A stretch of 64,000 nucleotides of DNA from Symsagittifera roscoffensis (taxonomy: Eukaryota > Xenacoelomorpha > Acoela > Convolutidae). Positions 10,542-22,788 of the stretch are shown one piece after another (within the stretch, counting starts at the first letter, position 1; each line of letters begins with the position of its first letter). The position numbers and the translations under genes are program-made. The DNA lies in contig NC_087062.1 of the NCBI RefSeq assembly GCF_963678635.1, positions 66,509,415-66,573,414 on the forward strand. Direction: 5' to 3'. The notes below the pieces were generated by a model. The model saw nothing but the letters and a program-made list of their open reading frames with translations. It had not been told where the DNA came from and made no database searches.

Positions 10542-11381
10542 ACATTAAATTATCCCCCAAATATCTGCATTGACAATATAAATTAGCTTTCTCTCCTGTC
10601 CAAATGCCTTCGGTTGTTGTTCACACCTACAGATTTCTTACATTATACCTATTTCAGTTTTTTTGAAAAAATACGGGAAGTTTTTGAATCTGAAGCTATT
10701 TTTTAAGGTTGTTGGACAAGAAAGATGAAGAAAAGCAAACGATAAAAGATTGGTCTTCACTTTTTAATATTGCGTAATGTTTTATTGGATACGTAAGTAT
10801 TTTCTTTTCATAGAGTATTTTCGCTTTTTATAATTATTCCGTTTTGAACGCAATGAAAATTTTGATTTATTTTTTATCTTGAATGTTATTTGATTCGCTT
10901 AATTTGTTTGTTGTCGTGTAACGAAAAATGGCATTATTTGGATTCTGATTGATAAATTGTTCATTTCTGTCGTTATGTGACTCTGCGCAATGAGATTAAA
11001 ATTATGCTTGCACTGTTTAGATTTATTTTAGATTAAATGGAAATGTTTTTGAAATAGTGCAATTCAATGTCTGAAAAATGGATGCAGATTTTTCTCCAAA
11101 CAACAGTATCTTGAAATTTTGGCTAGCGATTTTTGAGTCCGAAGTTAACTGAGTGTTAAGTATTTTTACGATTGTTCCGACCACTGAAAATGGGGAAGTA
11201 TTATGTATTCTTATATGTTGATTAAGTTGTATATTGAATAAGTGACATTTTTTTGTAATGAAAAAGAGTTTAATTTTGATTTTTCTTGGTTCGAGTTAAT
11301 TTTTTGAGCCATCGGAGGCAGGTAACGCGGACTAAGATTTAGGGTACTATTGCAAACTAAAATTTGGGTTTCGAGTTACGG
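10542..11381. other. 3' UTR and downstream AT-rich DNA
   Basis: Follows the stop of the exon at 10102. No AATAAA stands close by; ATTAAA at 10995-11000 is a possible cleavage signal. TTCCGACCACTGAAAATGGG at about 11175 is a dispersed motif seen again at 28357 and, inverted, at 5473. No other gene seen. Confidence 0.4.
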
Positions 11382-13893
11382 CAGTACCTTCTTTGTAATA
11401 TTTGAAAAGTTTTTTTTCGGTAAAAATCGAATTGTCGCTTTCGTTTGTCTGCTCAAGCTTTGTTGTCATAGGTGCCACATCACAAATTTTTTTTGGGCTC
11501 TAAACAAGTATCAAGGTAATTGCTATTGATATTAACTGTAGTTTCAGGGGGACTTGCAACTGTAATAATTATCAAACAATCAATTGTTTTTTTTTTCGGG
11601 TCAGCTAGTGTCTGTTCAAAGATAGTCGGCTTTGTTTCGCTTCATAAGTTTCGCTCCGTTCTAACTTAAAACTCAAATGTCTTGCCTAGTATTCCTGATT
11701 GATAAAAATGGGTATATTGAAAGTATGTGATTGGGTTTGTATTTTATTCATCTTGAAACGCTTTAGAATTTTTTTAAATTTGTTTGCGTTTTTCTCAAAA
11801 GCTGCTGTTGTCATAGGTGCCATTTAACAAATTTTTCTTAAGCTCTAAACAAGTATCAAGGTAATTGCAATTGATATTTAGGTTTTCGAAAAACGGAAAT
11901 CAAGGGAAGGAAAATTTTTCCCCTGTGTGCTTGCATAATTCCCCAGTCGACCCCACTGTCTACAGCTTTCAAACAGTCTGCTGGGGGAAAACTTGAACCA
12001 TATTTTGCAAGTTTTCATTTTCTCAAAATTGCTCCCAAATTTAATATTTTAGGATCAATGGAAACAATCAGTAGTTGGAAGCTTTCCTACGTAAGAGTTC
12101 AGTCACAAACAGTTTAACCCAGAAAATAAAAGCTTTCGGAATTGTTAATTTTTTGAGTTCTACCGTCTTTTGAGGTTTTGTCTTTTTTTCTCGAAACTAT
12201 CCTTCCAAATATTAGTTTTTAGTTCTATTCGAAGAATGGTTTGCACGAAAATTATTTACTTAGGCGACTACGTTAGTTTTTTTACACAAAAAGTTATGCT
12301 TCCTTCTCGGCAAAGTCCCTCGTTTTTCGAAACTTTCTCGAGGACTAACCTCCGAAATCTGAGTTTTTCAGTTGAATTGAAAAAACCGGTTTCTTGAATA
12401 ACTTCCTGAATACCAAAAATAACTTGATTATTTTTTCTGAATAACCGAAAAAATCAAAACTTATTTGTTGACCGTTTTCTGGAAATTTTTGAGTTTTCTC
12501 AACAACTATCCTGCCAAATCTGATTTCAAGGGCTTAACCGAAAGAGCAGGTTGTTAAAAACCTACATTTTCCTTTGGTTACGCCGTATTTTGAGAAAGAT
12601 ATTATGGCCTTCAAAAAGTCAAGGTTTTGCGACCGGTTTCAAAAACCTTATGGCTTTTTCTACAAGTTATCCTATCAAATATGACGGGTTCAATCGAGCA
12701 AGGGTATTACAATCAGGTACTAAACTCTTTATCCCCTAAGCAACTTTGTCTACAGGATGATTGAAATTTGTGGTTACTTCCAAATTTATCTCCATTTTTA
12801 CCCAAATTGCACGTCTGACAGCTGTAATTCAATAGCTGGCTTCAACGACTGAATTTGTTTTGTAAGTTTTTGTTCTGAAAAAGGAGCCAACTTTACAGTT
12901 TCTGGTCAGAATTTCAGAAAACAGCGCCCATTTCTCACTTAAATTTGCGAGAGCAAGTTTAGTGCAATCATAAACTAGATCCCCCTCCCCCGTAAATTTA
13001 GCTTCTAAACTTTTTTTGCTCACAGTTTAATAGCTAAGTTATTTACGTAGGGAAAATCTAGTTTATGATTACACTAAACTTTCTAACGATTTGTAACTTT
13101 ACTATTCTAAACTTCGTATATTTGATCTTTTTTTAAATTTTTTTTTTGTTTAAGGGCTCAATTCAGCGGAAATTTGATTTGTGCTCAATTCAGCGGAAAT
13201 AATTTTTTTGCTCAAATCTGGACAAAACAGAGTTAAAAGATTTGGATGACATCAAATTTTTTTGCGGTTCTGCGCGAAGTGATGCAGTTTTTGGCAGCTC
13301 AATTGCTGCTCGATAATTGAGAGCCGCTTAAGTGATTTATTGCTCAAATAATTTCAGTTTTGGCTATGTATAACATGTTTGCAGATTATCTAATTTAGAT
13401 GCCATGCATTTGATCCTAAAAAATGTGCGTTGAAAATGTATCAAATTTTTTAAATGCGATGTGACAGTTGAGTTGAAAAAAGATAAAGGAAAATTGCTAG
13501 AAACATGAATGATATGCTGATTCAAACTGTCTAGACAAAAAAAATAAAAAAAGTTTTAGCGCTATTTTTTTCTGAACCTGGATTTCCATAAGATAGAAAT
13601 TGAAGAGAAAGAGGTGCATCTATATTTTTTACGGTGCATCTTTTTGCAAAGTATATTAGCCAAGAAATGATTTTTTCACAAAAACCTAAGCTTTTTGATT
13701 GACATTGTTTATTTAGTTTTGCCACATCTTTGGAAGATTTCGAAAAAAATGCGATCAATCCCCCTTATGGGGGGTTAAAGTTCACTTGGTCATTTTGCTT
13801 TTTCTCAATTTTTTGAGAGACTTTTCAACCAATCAGAAAGCAGTATTTTTGAGCAAAAAGAAATATTAAGCTGAGTAATTATTTGACTGCTTA

Positions 13894-13925
13894 TACAGTG
13901 CTGGTCTAGATAAACAGGACACAAC
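13894..13925. mobile_element. Tc1-like terminal repeat remnant
   Basis: TA followed by CAGTGCTGGTCTAGATAAAC and GGACACAAC, closely resembling the end of the nested element at 6987. No matching right terminus was found within 1.4 kb, so this is a single end or a solo relic. Its duplicate is at 22030. Confidence 0.45.
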
Positions 13926-14597
13926 AAACAATATTTGAAATTTCGAAGGCTTTTTCCCAAATTGGGTCAAGATTTGACGAAAAATGAAGTGAACAAAAGT
14001 TGCTTGGAAAGTCACCAGAATTAATTTTGGCGCAATTTTTATTTGAATTGTGCAGCCAAAATTTTCTTTTACAACTGCGTCATCGTCATCTTAGTTTTTT
14101 TAGTTAATCAAAGCTCATGCTGAAGAAACCGAGTTAATTGTTGACTAAGTTATATCAACAGAAACCTGCTGCACAGCCCGAAACAGTTCTAGAAGTAAAA
14201 AACAATCAAAAATCTCTAAAAAAGAATATATTTTTGATTAATAGCCAAAAACTGAGGTTTTGAAGTACTACGGAAAAATCAAAAATTTTGCTTAAAAACA
14301 GATGTCAAACATTTTGCGCATTTTTTTCGGAAGTTTTATTTTCTAAAATTTTGTTGGGCTAAGGTAAAAGGTTGTTTTGCTATAACTTTCTCATTTTTAA
14401 ATTTTTTTTCATCTTTTTCTCTTGCTTTTTTTATCAATTAACTCGGTAGTTTCAGCCTATTTCTTTATTAACTAAAAAAAGGCCAAAATGACTAGTTTGT
14501 GAGGGAAAATGTTAGCTACAGATTTCGAAAAACAAACTACTCTATATAAATTCTCGTACACTCGAGGCAACTTTTTTCTCTTCATATTTTGTCTGAT

Positions 14598-14632
14598 CTT
14601 GACGCAATTTGAGAAAATCTTGACGCAATTAT
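14598..14632. repeat. 21-bp minisatellite, two copies
   Basis: CTTGACGCAATTTGAGAAAAT repeated with period 21, two copies here against three at the homologous place in unit 2, so one repeat was gained or lost after the 7.86 kb duplication. Confidence 0.7.
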
Positions 14633-15734
14633 TTCGCGTTTGCGTGCGCATTAAATCACTGCGTAGCGCGAAATACATCGCGTGTTAATTTTTTTAAATT
14701 GGCTAAATCCGTAATTTAACCCAAAATAGTCACAGGTAAAATATCTTTTCTATTTTGTGCTCTGAATAACAATATTTTTCGAGTGATCTAAAAAAAGTCA
14801 ATCAAAAATAGCTAATTAAAAACTCGTCTTTTATTTGATTGGGGACGCGAAAGCTCACTTAGTTGATGTGCGGGGAGGGAGGGATCATGTTTGCTGAATA
14901 TTTTTCATTAAGTTTTTATGATAAGTGAAAATGTTCGCTTCGAAAGAATTTTTTAAACTTATGGTTCTTGCCAGGATTTATCAATCACTGAAAAACGACC
15001 CGTTAAAAAATATCGTGTGAAAATTTTTCTAGAACAAGTAGCTGATTGATGCAATCTTGGAGTTGGCTGAGATATTTTTTCCACCGACTTGTTTACAACA
15101 GATGAAAAACTAAACGAGTAGTCGAAAACAAAATATATCTTGCTTAAGAAAATGTTTTAATGGTTTTATTTGGTTTGCTAATGCCGAATGTACACAAAAA
15201 TGATAATTTTGAAGTTTTTGAAAGAGTAAAAATGTTTGAATTTTGGCTTCAAGTTATATCGGCTTTTTTTTCTATACCCTGAAGTACCTAGCATACAAAT
15301 GGTGCATTTGAATTGAAGTTATGTCTCTGTTTATTTCCAAAGAGCATAAGCAAAGACACATAATTTTGTTTTGCAATATTTTATTTTTAGTAAGTTTTGA
15401 TTGTTCTGATTTAATCAAAATTTTGATCTAAAAATTTTGCGCGATTGTAAAGAGGCCACTGAGCATAGGCTTGAGTCTTTTTTATAGAAAATTGATTTCC
15501 TAATTAGTTTGCAGAATTTTTGAACATGATTTCGCGTAAATTAATTTTTCAAATGAGCTTTTTACAAACTATATAATTGATGGTCAGTTGATTGCGATTG
15601 CTCATAAAATATGTAATAGATACCAATTTTGTCACGAAATCGTTCAATCTGTAATAAGTTCTCCTAACTCGTTCTGCTCGGCTTTGCCCTTGTTTTATTC
15701 GAAAACACTCCCTGATCTAGAGGCTCACTATTTT

Positions 15735-16267
15735 TGTTCCGACTTTCGATACGAAAGTAACGGAATTTTTGTGCTCGGGGTGGGTTTTTTTTTTCTTCAG
15801 ACAAATTTCGACTTTTTAACTAGCCATTTTTGATGGAATTTTTCTATATCATTCGAAAGGCATTGTTGTCCTGAGCTTAAATTTGATAAGATATTTTACC
15901 TGTGATCTTTTTTCGTAAAGTTGTGGGGGTTTAAAGATTGGCATATTGGCCAATTTGGGACAATTAACGCGCGATATATTTCGCGCTATTAACGCGTAAG
16001 CGGAGATTTAATCCGCCTTAGATATCGTTCCAAATTGGTTGAAAGAAGCTTATTTGCCATAATTAATTTGTTACAAGGCGCGAAATCTATCCTTTAGTAC
16101 TTTAGATGGCGTGTGGGGGGATGGTTTTCATTTAAAAAAAATCAAATTTCAAAAAAAAAAAATTCATTTTTTTTTCACATTTAACTTTTTAATGTTATTA
16201 CTGCCCCATAAACCTTAAAAGGCAGTCGGAACTTTCAGGGCTTCGCTCTGATACGAGCAGTCTTGTT
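15735..16267 (+). repeat. Segment present only in unit 1, member of a dispersed family
   Basis: The homologous place in unit 2 (near 23899) joins GAGGCTCACTATT directly to CTTTTTATTTTCGG. The right part (AAAAGGCAGTCGGAACTTTC, GATACGAGCAGT) reappears as its reverse complement at 30985-31060, and the ATTAACGCGTAAGCGGAGATT part matches near 31235-31260 inverted. So this is a repeat family member, probably inserted in unit 1 after duplication. Termini are not clear inverted repeats. Contains no gene. Confidence 0.6.
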
Positions 16268-19200
16268 TCTTTTCATTTTCGGCTAAACTTTCCGAACTAC
16301 TTTTTATTGATTTCCGCTAATAAAGAGGTGAAACACTTTTTCAAGTATAGGAGATATTGGACTTTTATAAAATTGATTCACGCTATTAAACCAAATGGTT
16401 ATTTTGAACTTTCAACGCTTAAACAGTTAGCTATAAATTTAATAAGCATTCTGTAGCTAATTCAAACTATGCGAACTAATTGAAATGGTTTTTTTTGCAG
16501 GAACAGTTTGCGTGAAAAAATTGTAATTTGATAAATGCTTTAAAAGTTTTTTTTTACGAAATAACTTAAATTTCTACACCATTTTGTTCTTTAAACAGCC
16601 TGCATAGAAAATTATAGTTAATAATTTTTTCACACTGTAAAATAACTTCATAGAATTCAAAGTTTGCAGCATGAATAGCTTAAAACAACGTTTTTCTGTG
16701 AAGCCAATCTGAGCTATGAAAACAAATTGAAATCTTTTGAAGTGTCATTGCGTGAACAGTTTGCCTGAAAATTTTTATTTCTGCAAAACAATTGAAACAA
16801 TTGAAAAACATTTTTGGAAGCCACGCATCCGAGCTTAACATTTTCAATCTTTTGTCGCTTCATTAGTCCGCATAAAATTTTTTTAAGAGTTTTGTTTTCA
16901 CTTCTGCGTATTTTTGCATTCACGCTGTTCAATAACAAAAAAAATCATTCTAAATTTCAAAGTTTCATCGCCTGATTAGTTTATTTATTAATTATTTGCC
17001 AACCGAATCATGCTACTAATCAAATTGAAATAAATTTTCATGCTTGAATAGTTTTTGTAGAAAAAAAAGCGTTCCTATAAACTATTCAAGTTATGATAAG
17101 AAGCTGGAAAGTTTCAAAGTTCCATCGTTTGAACATTTTGCTTGAAAACTTAATGTTTTGGTCAGCCGTTACTCGCTATGAAATAATTTTGCATTTATGA
17201 ACAAGCTAGATTTTTTTGCTTTTGCTCCTTGAAATGCGAATGTAACAATGTTTTTTCTGTCTTCCGATTCACGTTATAATTTTTTTTCAAAATAGCATCA
17301 ATTGGACACTTTTTGTTAAGTAAAGGTAATTTTCTGAGCAAATAAATTTACCTAGAGCTATAGTATAAAATGAAATGGTTTTTGAAGTTTTGGCTAAATT
17401 AGTTTGCTAAAGAAATAGAAAAACTGCAAGTTTCTGGGAACTGATTCATGCTAAGAAATAATTTAAAAGCTTGATCGCTTAGCAGTTTCATCGCTTGAAC
17501 AGTTTAATTGCTTGAACAGCCTCAGCAGTAAAATTAATTTTTCCTTCAAACCGATTTAAGTTCCTTGTTTTTAAATTTTTTGTCTATTTGCCGATCATAT
17601 TTTTATTCTGATTTGTTCTGAATGAATTGGTAACGCGTTTCAACTAATGCAGATATTGACAAAAATTATATCAATAGAAGTTTGAAATTTCTTGTTGTCA
17701 AAGAATTTGAAATTTTTGGTACTTGTTTAAAATCTTTTTGATAATTTGTTCTAGTTATTTAGTTCGAGATCTCTATCCATGGCAAACACAAAGTGCAAGG
17801 ACGAGCTCTTACTTGACCTCTAGTTTCAATTCAATTCTACCACAGCCTCGACTTCAATAGTGGTACCACGCAAAAGTTCTAGAGGAAAAACGGCCTGGAG
17901 TCACAAAAAATGATAGCTCTTCTGAGACTCGCAACATCACTTCTGTAATAGCCAAACACAAGTCCAAACTTTAAGGTTGTCATTTTTAATACAAAAACAA
18001 AAAGTATACAAAAATCATCCGGTCTAATTTGTAAAATTGTAGACCAGAAAAGAAGTTTTAATATTCCTATTAATCGTTTAGGGAAAAAAGTCTGCTTCTT
18101 AGACTATGGAAAAATGGTTATTGCCTAAATAAAACAAAATGGACAAAATTTTGTTTTGAAATGGCTGATTTTGGTGGTATTGATTAGGTTTATCCAAGTT
18201 TTAAATTGAACAATTCCTTACGCTTGAGATTTTGCAAGCAACTTTTTGGCGACAATTTGTTTCAACCTATCCAAATTTTCAATCTATTCTAGCTTAAATT
18301 GTTTCAAATTATATCGGCTGGAAGGGCCTGAAACGCAAATATAAGCAGTTCCCAGGCCTTCCCCTCTCATTTCTAATCAAAAAATAAGTACTGGAAAGAG
18401 GTATCAATCCATTCTTTTTCAAGTTTGATTTTTCTAGGTACTTAAAAAGTCTGGACGAACAAAAACCGGTCCTGCACATGCAAAATACTCTTTAGGTTTC
18501 TTAGAACTTTTCAAATTTTTTAGCCAATCATTTCAAAATGGGTCACCCTTTTGACAGTTTCTAGGTACCCACAATGTCTGAGCGTAGAAAAACTGGTCCT
18601 GCGCATGACTAAAACAAAGCTTACGCAAAATTAATTGGATATAATTTGTAACATTATTTACCAGAAACGATGTTATTTTATATCTATTACTAGTTTTAGG
18701 AGAAATGTTTGCTTCTTAAAATATTGAACAATGGATGTCGCCTAAATAGTCCAAAATTGAATAAAATGGCTGATTTTGAACTATGGTGGGGATAAGGGTT
18801 GTTCAAGTCTTAAAGTGAACAACTTTCTGTCGGCAATTTTTTTTGCTTTTTAATTTATCTCTATATATGTGATTTCAACTATAGGGCCTGAAAGGGCCGC
18901 AAAAGCAAACATAAACTGTTTCCACTCCTTCCCCTTTTTTAAATAAAAAAATTAACTATTGATAGAAAATTGATGATTTAATTACTTTTTTGTTGAAAAA
19001 TAAATTAGAACAAAAGCAGCAAATGAGAAAAATATTAGTCAAAAAGTTATGAATTAATAACATTCGGTTTCAGTGAATTAGAAAAAAAAACGCAGTACTT
19101 TTTTCCGATTCTTTTGTCTATTTTTCCCAATTGCTTGCCCTGCTTTGCTAATGTTGTATCAAAAATTTTGTGCCGTTTTGCCTCTGTCTGCTAAATTTTG

Positions 19201-21171
19201 TGTTTCAATCTGTTTATAAGGCTTTCCTTAATTTCTATTGCAGTACCTTCTTTGTAATATTTGAAAAGTTTTTTTTTCGATAAAAATCGAATTGTCACTT
19301 TCGTCTGTCTGTTCAAGCTTTGTTGTCATAGGTGCCACGTCACAAATTTTTTTGGGCTCTAAACAAGTATCAAGGTAATTGCTATTGATATTAACTGTAG
19401 TTTCAGGGGGACTTGCAACTGTAATAATTATCAAACAATCAATTGTTTTTTTTTCGGGTCAGCTAGTGTCTGTTCAAAGATAGTCGGCTTTGTTTTCGCT
19501 TCATAAGTTTCGCTCCGTTCTAACTTAAAACTCAAATGTCTTGCCTAGTATTCCTGATTGATAAAAATGGGTATATTGAAAGTATGTGATTGGGTTTGTA
19601 TTTTATTCATCTTGAAACGCTTTAGAATTTTTTTAAATTTGTTTGCGTTTTTCTCAAAAGCTGCTGTTGTCATAGGTGCCATTTAACAAATTTTTCTTAA
19701 GCTCTAAACAAGTATCAAGGTAATTGCAATTGATATTTAGGTTTTCGAAAAACGGAAATCAAGGGAAGGAAAATTTTTCCCCTGTGTGCTTGCATAATTC
19801 CCCAGTCGACCCCACTGTCTACAGCTTTCAAACAGTCTGCTGGGGGAAAACTTGAACCATATTTTGCAAGTTTTCATTTTCTCAAAATTGCTCCCAAATT
19901 TAATATTTTAGGATCAATGGAAACAATCAGTAGTTGGAAGCTTTCCTACGTAAGAGTTCAGTCACAAACAGTTTAACCCAGAAAATAAAAGCTTTCGGAA
20001 TTGTTAATTTTTTGAGTTCTACCGTCTTTTGAGGTTTTGTCTTTTTTTCTCGAAACTATCCTTCCAAATATTAGTTTTTAGTTCTATTCGAAGAATGGTT
20101 TGCACGAAAATTATTTACTTAGGCGACTACGTTAGTTTTTTTACACAAAAAGTTATGCTTCCTTCTCGGCAAAGTCCCTCGTTTTTCGAAACTTTCTCGA
20201 GGACTAACCTCCGAAATCTGAGTTTTTCAGTTGAATTGAAAAAACCGGTTTCTTGAATAACTTCCTGAATACCAAAAATAACTTGATTATTTTTTCTGAA
20301 TAACCGAAAAAATCAAAACTTATTTGTTGACCGTTTTCTGGAAATTTTTGAGTTTTCTCAACAACTATCCTGCCAAATCTGATTTCAAGGGCTTAACCGA
20401 AAGAGCAGGTTGTTAAAAACCTACATTTTCCTTTGGTTACGCCGTATTTTGAGAAAGATATTATGGCCTTCAAAAAGTCAAGGTTTTGCGACCGGTTTCA
20501 AAAACCTTATGGCTTTTTCTACAAGTTATCCTATCAAATATGACGGGTTCAATCGAGCAAGGGTATTACAATCAGGTACTAAACTCTTTATCCCCTAAGC
20601 AACTTTGTCTACAGGATGATTGAAATTTGTGGTTACTTCCAAATTTATCTCCATTTATACCCAACTTGCACGTCTGACCGCTGTAATTCAATAGCTGGCT
20701 TCAACGACTGAATTTGTTTCGTAAGCTTTTGTTCTGAAAAAGGAGCCAACTTTACAGTTTCTGGTCAGAATTTCAAAAAACAGCTGCCATTTCATACTTG
20801 TATTTGCGAGAGCAAGTTTAGTGCAATCATAAACTAGATCCACCTTCCGTGTAAATTTAGCTACTAAATTTTTTTGCTCACAGTTTAATAGCTAAGTTAT
20901 TTACGTAGGGAAAATCTAGTTTATGATTACACTAAACTTTCTAACGATTTGTAACTTTACTATTCTAAACTTCGTATATTTGATCTTTTTTTATTTTTTT
21001 TTGATTTGTGGCTCAATTCGGCGGAAATTTGATCTGTGCTCAATTCAGCAGAAATAATTTTTTTTGCTCAAATCTGGACAAAACAGAGTTAAAAGATTTA
21101 GATGACATCAATTTTTTTGCGGTTCTGCGCGAAGTGATGCAGTTTTTGGCAGCTCAATTGCTGCTCGATAA

Positions 21172-21478
21172 TTTTTTTTGAATTTTAGTTAACGCCGCCG
21201 ATTTTGTCTCTGGAGGTATTTTAAGCAAATTTAACATAATTCCAGACAACATTTCGAAGTTGCAGATTTTTTTTAGATGTGATTTTTTTTTTTAAATTTT
21301 TTGAAGTGTTCGCTTTTCATTTCGTATCCGCTAGCTTGGTTTATTGTGGTACTGCAAGTGGTGTTGAAATAATTTTTACTTGGAAAAGGCCGAAAACTTG
21401 AACTCAAATTCAAAAAATGGTTATTTTTTGCAATCTTCTTTTGAAAAAAAACGGGAGTACAAAATTTTAAGGAGCCGC
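21172..21478. repeat. Segment present only in unit 2
   Basis: Interrupts TGCTCGATAATT / GGAGCCGCTTAAGTGATTTA, which are nearly adjacent in unit 1 (13313-13333). T-rich at the left and with an AAAAAACGGGAG run at the right. No clear inverted termini, so insertion in unit 2 and deletion in unit 1 cannot be told apart. Confidence 0.6.
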
Positions 21479-22029
21479 TTAAGTGATTTAATGCTCAAAT
21501 AGTTTCAGTTTTGGCTATGTATACCATGTTCGTTGATTATCGAATTTAGATGCCATGCATTTGATCCAAAAAAATGTACGTTGCAGTTGTCTCAAATTTT
21601 TTAAATGCGATGTGACAGTTGAGTTGAAAAAAGATAAAGAAAAATTGCTAGAAACATGAATGATATGCTGGTTCAAACTGTCTAGACAAAAAAAAATTAA
21701 AAAAAGTTTTAGTGCTGTTTTTTTCTGAACCTGGATTTCCATAAGATAGAAATTGAAGAGAAAGAAGTGCATCTATATTTTTTACGGTGCATCTTTTTGC
21801 AAAGTATATTAGCCAAAAAATGAATTTTTCACAAAAACCTAAGCTTTTTGATTGACATTGTTGATTTAGTTTTGCCACATCTTTGGAAGATTTCGAAAAA
21901 AATGCGATCAATCCCCCTTAAGTTGATTCAGGGGGGTTGAAATTCACTTGGTTGAAAAGTCTCTCAAAAAGTTGTGAAAAAGCAAAAAAACCAAAGAAAT
22001 ATTAAGCTGAGTAATTTTTTGACTGCCTA

Positions 22030-22060
22030 TACAGTGTTGGCTTAAATAACAGGACACAAC
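22030..22060. mobile_element. Tc1-like terminal repeat remnant, duplicate
   Basis: TA then CAGTGTTGGCTTAAATAACA and GGACACAAC. Duplicate of the end at 13894 carried by the tandem duplication, a little diverged. Confidence 0.4.
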
Positions 22061-22734
22061 AAACAATATTTGAAATTTTGAAGGCTTTTTCCCAAATTGG
22101 GTCAAGATTTGACAAAAAAAGAAGTGAACAAAAGTTGATTGGAAAGTCACCAGAATTAATTTTGGCGCAATTTTTATTTGAATTGTGCAGCCAAAATTTT
22201 CTATTACAACTGCGTCATCGTCATCTTAGCTTTTTTTAGTTAATCAAAGCTCATGCTGAGAAAAACGAGTTAATTGTTGAACAAGTTATATCAACAGAAA
22301 CCTGCTGCACAGCCCGAAACAGTTCTAGAAGTAAAAAACAATCAAAAATCTCTAAAAAAGAATATATTTTTGATTAATAGCCAAAAACTGTCGTTTTGAA
22401 GTACTACGGAAAAATCAAAGATTTTGCTTAAAAACAGATGTCAAACATTTTGCGCATTTTTTTCGGAAGTTTTTTTTTCTAAAATTTTGTTGGGCTATTG
22501 TGAAAGGTTGTTTTTGCTATAACTTTCTCATTTTTAAATTTTTTTCATCTTTTTCTCTTGATTTTTTTATCAATTAACTCGGTAGTTTCAGCCTAATTCT
22601 TTATTAACTAAAAAAAGGCCAAAATGACTAGTTTGTGAGGGAAAATGTTAGCTACAGATTTCGAAAAACAACCTACACTATATAAGTTCTCGTAAATTCG
22701 AGGCAATTTTTGTTCTCTTCATATTTTGTCTAAG

Positions 22735-22788
22735 CTTGACGCAATTTAGTGAAATCTTGACGCAATTTGAGAAAATCTTGACGCAATT
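22735..22788. repeat. 21-bp minisatellite, three copies
   Basis: Three CTTGACGCAATTT units with period 21, against two at the corresponding place in the other 7.86 kb unit. Confidence 0.7.

Larger units (their letters stand above)
11382..19240. repeat. 7.86 kb tandem duplication, unit 1
   Basis: Starts CAGTACCTTCTTTGTAATAT and recurs at 19241, an offset of 7859 bp, with GCAGTACC/TGCAGTACC microhomology at the junction. The first ~1.4 kb is nearly identical between the units, later parts are a few percent diverged. Unit 1 has a ~530 bp segment at 15735-16267 absent from unit 2 and lacks ~310 bp present in unit 2 at 21172-21478. No convincing gene: every frame over 60 codons is either shared unchanged filler or broken in the other unit. 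Confidence 0.9.

Noticed and set aside
11935-11990. CCCCAGTCGACCCCACTG and GCTGGGGGAAAA as transposon ends
   Set aside because: Partial complementarity only, no target duplication and no repeat elsewhere except in the duplicated unit.
12170-12397. 75-codon frame identical in both 7.86 kb units (again at 20029)
   Set aside because: Identity reflects the near-identical duplicated DNA and not selection; noncoding bases around it are equally conserved.
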